A DNA stretch of 64,000 nucleotides from Amycolatopsis camponoti (GTDB lineage: Bacteria > Actinomycetota > Actinomycetes > Mycobacteriales > Pseudonocardiaceae), in the NCBI RefSeq assembly GCF_902497555.1, contig NZ_CABVGP010000001.1, positions 1,054,001 to 1,118,000 on the forward strand, read 5' to 3'. The notes below the pieces were generated by a model. It was not told the origin of the DNA, made no database searches, and saw nothing but the letters and a program-made list of their open reading frames with translations. Shown here in pieces: positions 58,168 through 64,000 of the stretch. Every line of letters starts with the position of its first letter. The stretch's first letter is position 1. The position numbers and the translations under genes are program-made.

Positions 58168-59280
58168 ATGGATCCGGTGGCGCAGCTGTTCCCTCGATCG
58201 GGTGAGATCGCGGCCGCGATGATCGCCCGGTGCGCCGCCGAGATCCCGGCGTACCGGCTGCTCCCGGCGACCGTGCTGGAGGGTGACCTGGTCGCCAACG
58301 CGGCGGCGGTGTTCGAGCTGTTCCTGACCACGGTCGCCGAGGACCGGCGCCCGACGTCCGAGGAGCTGTCCCTGCCGATCGCCTGGGGTGCCGAACGCGC
58401 CCGCGACGGCGTGCCGCTGGAGGCCGTGCTGAAGATCTACCCGCTGGCCGCGAGCGTCGCCTGGGAGCTGGTCGGCGGCGACCGCCTGGCGCTGGGCGCC
58501 CGGATGCTGGACTTCCTCGGCGAGGTGATGCCCCGCGTGGCGCAGGCGTACCTGCGCGAGCGCGACGACCTCGACTGGGAGCACCGGGAGGACCGGCAGA
58601 ACCTCGCCGCCAGCCTGCTCGCCGGCCGGCCGGTGCGCCACCGCGAGCTGGCCGAGAGCTACGACGTCGTGGTGTTCCACCTCCCGGCACTGCCCGCCTC
58701 CGCGGGAACCCGGGCGGCGACGGACCTCTTCCGCGCCGTCCGGTCCGGTGTGGACAGTCAGGTGCTGGTGACGTTCAAGGGTGACGGCGGGGTGCTGCTC
58801 GTGCCGGACGGCGTCGCGGCGGAGGCCGTGGCGGCCCGCGTCGACGAGATCTGCGGCCGCCGCTGCACCGCGGCCGCGGCGCGGGCGGCGACCCGGGCGG
58901 ACATCCCCGCCGCGCATTCGGAAGCCGTGGAAATCCTGGCCCTGGCGGAGAACCTGAGCCGACCGGCCCGGCTCTACCGCCTCGCCGACCTGGCCATCGA
59001 GTACCAGCTCGCGCAGCCGGGCCCGGCCCGGGAAGCGCTGGCCCAGGTGCTGGCCCCGCTCGAAGAGCACCCGCACCTGATCGACGCGCTGCGCGCGTTC
59101 GTGACGTCGGACTACAACCGCGGCGAAGCGGCGACGGCGTTGACCATCCACCGCAACACGCTGACGTACCGGCTGGGCCGGATCCAGCTGATCACGGGTT
59201 ACGACGCGACCCGCCCCGCGGACGCCCGCCACCTGGCCGCCGCGATGACGGCTTACGACATCGTGCGCAAGAACGGGTGA
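58168..59280 (+). CDS. PucR-family transcriptional regulator E
   Basis: 370 aa. Helical N-terminal domain (about 1-135, VFELFLTTVAEDRRPTSEEL), a middle region, and a C-terminal PucR HTH with the classical sequence ATALTIHRNTLTYRLGRIQ (about 326-344). It differs from regulators A-D in the HTH (HRNTLTYRL against HPQTVRxR), so it belongs to another branch. Divergent from the lipase gene, its probable target. Confidence 0.85.
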   Translation: MDPVAQLFPRSGEIAAAMIARCAAEIPAYRLLPATVLEGDLVANAAAVFELFLTTVAEDRRPTSEELSLPIAWGAERARDGVPLEAVLKIYPLAASVAWELVGGDRLALGARMLDFLGEVMPRVAQAYLRERDDLDWEHREDRQNLAASLLAGRPVRHRELAESYDVVVFHLPALPASAGTRAATDLFRAVRSGVDSQVLVTFKGDGGVLLVPDGVAAEAVAARVDEICGRRCTAAAARAATRADIPAAHSEAVEILALAENLSRPARLYRLADLAIEYQLAQPGPAREALAQVLAPLEEHPHLIDALRAFVTSDYNRGEAATALTIHRNTLTYRLGRIQLITGYDATRPADARHLAAAMTAYDIVRKNG

Positions 59281-59379
59281 ATCCCACGGGATAACGCTTG
59301 CGTCGCGTTCTCGCGAATCCGTTGCGGATCCGGCCGGGCGGCCGATTCCAGAAGGCGGAGACGGAAGAAGTTGATTCCC

Positions 59380-59871
59380 ATGAAAGCCGCAATTCTCGTC
59401 GCCGCCCTGGTTTCGGTGTGCGCTGCCGCTTGTGGAACGCCGGTCGTCGGTGTGCCGGTACCGGTTCAGGTCGCCGTGACGCCGGCGCCGACGACCAGCA
59501 CGACCGTGGTCGCCGTACCCGCGGCGCCGCAGACGGTGTACGTCCAGCAACCGCCGGTGTACGTCGCACCGGCCGACACCGCGGAGGCGCGCACCGTCGT
59601 CGCGTACTACGACGCGATCAACCGCCGCGACTTCGCGACGGCGTGGTCGCTCGGCGGCAGCCGCATCGCCGGCGGCGGTGGATACACCAAGTACGTCAAC
59701 GGTTTCGCGACGACGTCGTGGGACACGGTGACCGTCACCGACGTCCGGGGAAGCACGGTCTCGGTCGTGCTGTCCGCCCTGCAGGCCGACGGCACCACGC
59801 GGACTTTCTCCGGCACCTACACCGTTTCCGGCGGAGTCATCGCCGGCAGCCACATGACCCGGACGAAATGA
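59380..59871 (+). CDS. Putative lipoprotein, unknown
   Basis: 163 aa. Lipoprotein-like signal (about 1-20, VSVCAAACGTP). Val/Pro/Thr-rich segment (about 20-60), then a folded domain (about 64-163, DTAEARTVVAYYDAINRRDFATAWSLGG), which looks like an NTF2-like or similar small alpha+beta fold. An in-frame TTG at 59371 is an alternative start; GGAAGAAG lies upstream of both. Its TGA overlaps an ATG of the next lipoprotein (ATGA). Confidence 0.65.
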   Translation: MKAAILVAALVSVCAAACGTPVVGVPVPVQVAVTPAPTTSTTVVAVPAAPQTVYVQQPPVYVAPADTAEARTVVAYYDAINRRDFATAWSLGGSRIAGGGGYTKYVNGFATTSWDTVTVTDVRGSTVSVVLSALQADGTTRTFSGTYTVSGGVIAGSHMTRTK

Positions 59872-60296
59872 GCCCACCCATGCGCCTCTTCCGCGCCACC
59901 GCCGCCCTGTCCGCCGTGCTCGCCCTCGCCGCCTGCGGGGTTCCCGTCGCCGGGAACGCCGTCCCCGCCGGGATCCAGACCGTCGTCACCACCGCGCCGA
60001 GCACCCCGACCGTCACGGTCTCACCCCCGCCGACGCAGACGGTGACCGCCGTCGCGCCGCCGAAGTCGTACGTCCCGGCCGGCAGTCAGTGGTACGCCCA
60101 GTCGAGCTGGATCTACGCCCAGCCCTGGATCACCATCACCCCGGGCGTGAACCAGACGCCGTGCCAGTGGCTGCGCGCCACCGGGTACACCTATCCGCAG
60201 GCCTTCGCGGCCTGGGCGCAGAACGGCTACCCGGCGAGCTGGTCGGCCACCGGCGACGGCTACCCCTGCCAGAAGTCCTACGGCATGCAGCACTAG
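59868..60296 (+). CDS. Putative lipoprotein, unknown
   Basis: 142 aa from ATG 59868 (138 aa from ATG 59880). Lipobox ALAACGVP (Cys about 23). Thr/Pro/Val-rich stretch, then a Trp/Tyr-rich C-terminal domain with two cysteines (QTPCQWLRATGYTYPQAFAA; GYPCQKSYG). It shares the GTPVVG/GVPVAG plus Pro/Thr start with its neighbour, so the two are probably related. Ends in a 4-nt CTAG overlap with the opposite-strand DUF885 gene. Confidence 0.65.
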   Translation: MSPPMRLFRATAALSAVLALAACGVPVAGNAVPAGIQTVVTTAPSTPTVTVSPPPTQTVTAVAPPKSYVPAGSQWYAQSSWIYAQPWITITPGVNQTPCQWLRATGYTYPQAFAAWAQNGYPASWSATGDGYPCQKSYGMQH

Positions 60297-61918
60297 CCGG
60301 CCCAGGCGCGGACCACGTCCCCCAGTACCTTCAGCGGCAGCGGGCCGCCGCCGAGCACGACGTCGTGGAAGTCCTTGATGTCGAAGGATTCCCCGAGGGC
60401 CGATTCGGCGAACCGGCGCAGGCGCAGGATTTCCAGCCGGCCGGTCATGTAGGCCAGCGCCTGGCCGGGGGACTCGATGTACCGGTCCGTTTCGGACTGG
60501 ACCTCGACCTCGCTCAGGACCGTGTGCGTGCGGAGGAACTCGACGCACTGCTCGCGCGTCCAGCGCAGGGCGTGCAGGCCGGTGTCGACCACCAGCCGCG
60601 CGGCGCGCACCGAGTCCTCGGCGACCATGCCGAGCCGCATGACGTCGCTGGAGAACAAGCCCATCTCGTCCGCGAGCCGTTCGGTGTAGAGGCCCCAGCC
60701 CTCGCTGTAGGCGGTCACCGGCGCGACCCGCCGCAGCTGCGGGAGGCCGGTCAGCTCCAGCGCCAGCGACGTCTCGAAGTGGTGGCCGGGCACGCTTTCG
60801 TGGAACGCCACGGTCTCGGCGATGAACCGGTCGCGCGTGCGCACCTCGTGGGTGTTGGTGAAGTAGACGCCCGGGCGCGAGCCGTCGAGAGCGGGCGGGA
60901 AGTAGTACGCCGCGGCGGCGACGGGCGCGTCGGCGTCGGGGACGGCCCGCACGACGCACTCCGCGCGGGGCATCCGGTGGAACCAGTCCGGCGCCGCGGC
61001 GGTCGCGCGGGCGACGGCGGCGCGCGCGGTCTCCAGCATCTCCTCGGAGTCGCGCCAGCGGAGGCTCTCGTCGGTCCGCAGCCGGCGGCGCACGGCGGCC
61101 GGGTCGGTCAGCCCGAACTCCCGGCCGCCCAGCTCGGCGTACTCGGCTTCGAGCCCGGCGAGCACGTCGAGGCCCAGCCGGTGCAGCTCTTCCGGCGTGT
61201 GGTCGGTGGTCGTGTGCATGCGCGCCAACGCCGCGTAGTGCGCTTCGCCGTCTTCGAGCCAGCACAGTCCCGGCCGGTCGCCGGGACGGCCGTTCCCGGC
61301 GACCTCGGTGGCGACGAACTCGCGGTAGCGCGCCAACGCCGGCCGGACCACCTCGGCCACCAGCCGGTCACGCCGCTCGCCGCGGCCGCCGGTCAGCGGC
61401 TGGGCGAACAGTTCCTCCTGCGCGAGGTAGCGGTCCAGGAACGCGATGGCGTTGCCCACGTTGCGGTCGACCGGCGTCCGTCCCGCGCGAAGCCCGTCCC
61501 CTTGGCGTTGCGCCAGCGCCTCGTAGAAGGACGGGAGCGCGGCCAGCCGCGTCAGGTAGTCCTCCTCGGCCCGCTCGCCGGACGGCGCGAGCTGCGGCAG
61601 GAAGGTGAGGTGGCTGATCCCGGTCGCGAACATCGGGTCGGCGAAGGTGAACTCGACGGTCCGGGCGTCGATCTGGGTGACTACGGCCTCGGCCTGCTGC
61701 ACGACGACGCCGAGCGTCACCCGGTCGGCGTCCGCCGAAGCCCGGGCCCGCGCGAGGATGCCGGCGGCCTGCTCGCGGATCTCCCGTTGGGCGTCCTCGC
61801 CGGGGTCGGCGAGCTCGGCGTCGTGGCCGGCGATGCCGACGAAGGTCGCCTCGAGCGGCATCCAGGTGGCCAGCACTTCCAGCAGTTCGTCCGCGAGCGC
61901 GGTCGCTTCGGAGGTCAT
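60293..61918 (-). CDS. DUF885 family metallohydrolase-like protein
   Basis: 541 aa, full length for DUF885, an all-helical family related to M32/M3-like peptidases. Zinc-type motif AFHESVPGHHFETS (about 384-397; HESxPGHH) followed by YSEGWGLYTERLADEMGL (about 419-436), both diagnostic. No signal peptide, so cytoplasmic, probably a peptidase or dipeptide hydrolase. ATG 61918 is directly preceded by GAGGAG, an unusually short spacing. Confidence 0.85.
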   Translation of the reverse strand: MTSEATALADELLEVLATWMPLEATFVGIAGHDAELADPGEDAQREIREQAAGILARARASADADRVTLGVVVQQAEAVVTQIDARTVEFTFADPMFATGISHLTFLPQLAPSGERAEEDYLTRLAALPSFYEALAQRQGDGLRAGRTPVDRNVGNAIAFLDRYLAQEELFAQPLTGGRGERRDRLVAEVVRPALARYREFVATEVAGNGRPGDRPGLCWLEDGEAHYAALARMHTTTDHTPEELHRLGLDVLAGLEAEYAELGGREFGLTDPAAVRRRLRTDESLRWRDSEEMLETARAAVARATAAAPDWFHRMPRAECVVRAVPDADAPVAAAAYYFPPALDGSRPGVYFTNTHEVRTRDRFIAETVAFHESVPGHHFETSLALELTGLPQLRRVAPVTAYSEGWGLYTERLADEMGLFSSDVMRLGMVAEDSVRAARLVVDTGLHALRWTREQCVEFLRTHTVLSEVEVQSETDRYIESPGQALAYMTGRLEILRLRRFAESALGESFDIKDFHDVVLGGGPLPLKVLGDVVRAWAG

Positions 61919-61955
61919 CTCCTCATTCTGTCGGCGCCGCCCAGCTGAAACGAGA

Positions 61956-61986
61956 CCGGGCCGGGAGCTTCTCGCCCCCGGCCCGG
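61956..61986 (-). terminator. Terminator hairpin after GH3 gene
   Basis: Perfect 10-bp arms CCGGGCCGGG / CCCGGCCCGG with an 11-nt loop, starting 7 nt past the GH3 stop in minus-strand direction and followed by a T-richer stretch (TCTCGTTT). Separates the GH3 gene from the DUF885 gene. Confidence 0.7.
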
Positions 61987-61993
61987 CCGGTAC

Positions 61994-64000
61994 TTACGTC
62001 AAACTCGAACAAGGCCTCGCATCAGGATCCTTCGCCCCGTTGGGCACCCAGCGCACGTTCGCGAACGACGCCTGGAACGCGGCGTCCGTGTACACCAGGA
62101 ACGGGGTGTTGATGTGCTCGAAGTCCAGCCCGTTGTTGAAGCAGGACAACGGGATCTTCACCGTCGTCTTCGGGCCGCCCGCCAGGTCGGTGAACAGCTT
62201 CGTCGCGTTCACCTCCGAGAAGCACGGGTAGACGCAGTGCATGCTGATCACCGTCCGGTTGACCGGCGCCTGCTGCACCGTCGTGTCGAACTCCAGCGCC
62301 CCGTCCGCGTTCAGGTAGCTGCGCAGGTCGTTCGTGCCCGCCGTGTTCTGCATGTAGAGCTGGGCCGCTCCGGTACCCGTCCAGGTCGCCTTCAGGCCGT
62401 CGCCCTGCACGTTGACGTCCGTCGGGACCGTGTTGATCTCCGGGTGGTCGGCCGTGCCGTCCGGGCCGATCACGGTGCCGCCCCAGTTCGAAGCCGAACC
62501 GATCTGGCTGGTGTACGGCGGCACGTCGGTGCGGTCGTAGATCGACAGGTCCTCGGTCGCCGTCCCGCCGCCGCCGGTGGAGCCGCAGGCCGCCGGGCCG
62601 GGGGTCTCGTCCAGTTGGCCGATCGTGACGCGCTGGCCGCTCTTCAGGCCGTAGCCCAGCTTGAACAGCGGGTCGTAGTCCGGGGACCACGGGTTGAGCG
62701 GCGACTGGCACGCGCTCTTCGGCCACGAGTACGACAGCGTGCCCTGGTAGCCGGTGCCGTCCTTGCCCTTGACCAGCATGTCGGCGACGCCGCCGCCCTC
62801 GGTGCCGGGCAGCCAGGCCGCGACGAACGCGTCCGAGCGGTTGATCTCCTTGTTCATGTACAGCGGGCGGCCGCCGACGTAGACGGTGACGACCGGGGTG
62901 CCCTTGCCGCTGACCTTGTCCAGCACGGCCAGGTCCTCGGGGTAGAGCTTCGAGGCCTCCAGCGTCTTGCGGGTCAGGTCGCCGACGCCCTCGGCGTACG
63001 GCGTCTCACCGATGACGGCGATGACGGCGTCGTAGCCCTTCGGGTCCACGCTGCCGGTGGCGTCGAACGTGACGTTCGCGTCGCCGAGGTCCTGCTTGAT
63101 GCCGGTCAGGATCGAGGTGGCGTTCGGGAAGTCGGCGTTGGTGTTGCCGGTGCCCTGCCAGCTCAGCGTCCAGCCGCCGGTCTGGTTCTGGATGCTGTCG
63201 GCGCTCTTGCCGACCACCAGGACCTTCGACTTCGGCTTGAGCGGCAGCACGTTGCCGTTGTTCTTCAGCAGCGTCTGCGACGAGCGGGCCGCGTCACGGG
63301 CCAGCCAGTTGTCCTTGAGCGCCTCGTCGGAGTTCGCGTAGGAGCGGTCGGACGGCTTCTGCGACTCGAACAGGCCGTCACGGAGCTTGACGCGCAGGAT
63401 GCGGGTCACGGCGTCGTCGATCCGCGCCATCGGGATCTGGCCGTTCTGCACCTGGGCGACGGTGTTGGTGATGAACGCCTTCCAGTCGGCGGGCACCATC
63501 ACGATGTCGACGCCGGCGTTGATCGCCTGCGGGCACGAGGAGTTCGTGCAGCCGGTGACCTGGCCGATGCCGTTCCAGTCCGACACGACGAGGCCGTCGA
63601 AGCCCATCTTGCCCTTGAGGATCTGGTTGAGCGCCTTGTCGCTGCCGTGCAGCTTGCCCTCGTTGATGCCGAGGTCGGCGTTGGTCCAGCTGTTGAACGA
63701 CACCATGACGGTCTGGGTGCCGGCGGCGAGCGCGCCGTAGTAGCCCTGGCCGTGGATGTTGATCATGTCGGCCTCGGACGAGGGGTTGACGCCCTGGTCC
63801 TGGCCCTTGATCGTGCCGCCGTCGCCGATGAAGTGCTTGGCGGTGGCGATCACGCCGTTGTAGCCGATGCGCTTGGTGGCGCCGTCCTGGAGGCCGTCGA
63901 TGGCTTCGAAGCCGTAGGAGCGCGTGATGCGCGGGTCCTCGGAGAAGCCTTCGTAGGTGCGGCCCCAGCGGTCGTCCTGGACGACGGCGAGGGTGGGCGA
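61994..64000 (-). CDS. Exported GH3 beta-glucosidase, N-terminus outside window
   Basis: 669 codons present; the frame runs off the window at 64000, so the 5' end is missing. GH3 features: DDRWGRTYEGFSEDPR and TAKHFIGDGGT near the truncated start, nucleophile Asp in GLVVSDWNG, then the C-terminal sandwich domain (LLKNNGNVLPL; WLPGTEGGGVADML). The last 150 residues (from about SIYDRTDVPPY) are a galactose-binding-like module as in ExoP-type exo-glucosidases. Probably secreted, hydrolysing beta-1,3/1,4-glucan ends. Confidence 0.9.
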   Translation of the reverse strand, partial: SPTLAVVQDDRWGRTYEGFSEDPRITRSYGFEAIDGLQDGATKRIGYNGVIATAKHFIGDGGTIKGQDQGVNPSSEADMINIHGQGYYGALAAGTQTVMVSFNSWTNADLGINEGKLHGSDKALNQILKGKMGFDGLVVSDWNGIGQVTGCTNSSCPQAINAGVDIVMVPADWKAFITNTVAQVQNGQIPMARIDDAVTRILRVKLRDGLFESQKPSDRSYANSDEALKDNWLARDAARSSQTLLKNNGNVLPLKPKSKVLVVGKSADSIQNQTGGWTLSWQGTGNTNADFPNATSILTGIKQDLGDANVTFDATGSVDPKGYDAVIAVIGETPYAEGVGDLTRKTLEASKLYPEDLAVLDKVSGKGTPVVTVYVGGRPLYMNKEINRSDAFVAAWLPGTEGGGVADMLVKGKDGTGYQGTLSYSWPKSACQSPLNPWSPDYDPLFKLGYGLKSGQRVTIGQLDETPGPAACGSTGGGGTATEDLSIYDRTDVPPYTSQIGSASNWGGTVIGPDGTADHPEINTVPTDVNVQGDGLKATWTGTGAAQLYMQNTAGTNDLRSYLNADGALEFDTTVQQAPVNRTVISMHCVYPCFSEVNATKLFTDLAGGPKTTVKIPLSCFNNGLDFEHINTPFLVYTDAAFQASFANVRWVPNGAKDPDARPCSSLT

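Overview
The window is GC-rich (about 70%) DNA from an actinomycete. A mce lipid-transport operon, several PucR-type regulators, DasR-like operator sites, many Tat/Sec-exported enzymes and lipoproteins, frequent GTG starts and ATGA/GTGA gene overlaps all fit. The mix suggests Pseudonocardiales, possibly Amycolatopsis. This is inference; no rRNA or housekeeping marker is present, and I saw no tRNA, integrase, transposase or CRISPR array.

Layout. (1) 1-4247: distal half of an mce operon (end of MceC, then MceD, MceE lipoprotein, MceF and two Mce-associated membrane proteins), all overlapping by 1-4 nt. (2) 4324-9802: a promoter, a 46-codon small ORF and, ATGA-coupled to it, a 1757-aa polyketide-synthase-like protein (ACP-KS-AT-DH-KR-ACP-TE). 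By eye both carrier serines are intact, but hallmark catalytic residues of KS, AT, KR and TE are replaced. (3) 9836-16507: four PucR-family regulators around one alpha/beta hydrolase; a fifth lies at 58168. (4) 16519-25413: GtrA-like protein, exported lipase plus lipoprotein, two paralogous DUF6801 exported proteins, a DUF2252 protein, a YCII/ECF-sigma pair and a small membrane protein. (5) 25610-29605: a signalling block of five genes (receiver-PP2C phosphatase, CHASE3-type histidine kinase, single-domain receiver, STAS antagonist, RsbW-type kinase). (6) 29648-33693: efeO-efeB and a phosphoesterase, without the EfeU permease. (7) 33895-39493: an ArsR-AHSA1 fusion regulator with a double operator, exported/membrane proteins, a non-RD Ser/Thr kinase and a P-loop protein. 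(8) 39604-41433: a GH18 chitinase with two DasR-like sites over its promoter. (9) 41477-43437: an IclR regulator and pobA. (10) 43635-51429: a LacI-controlled carbohydrate locus (FAD oxidoreductase, LacI, binding protein, two permeases, Tat-exported toroid-like protein). (11) 51256-64000: a two-component system, GH92 mannosidase, lipase with divergent PucR regulator, two lipoproteins, a DUF885 protein and a truncated GH3 glucosidase.

Two repeat families stand out. A palindrome of 46-50 bp occurs four times at gene ends (16496, 29593, 49455, 57141). An array phased at 21 bp with CACGCGTG cores and overall dyad symmetry fills the gap after pobA. The LacI locus has matching TAATTCGAATTA-type sites in front of its two transcription units, which allows a regulon prediction.
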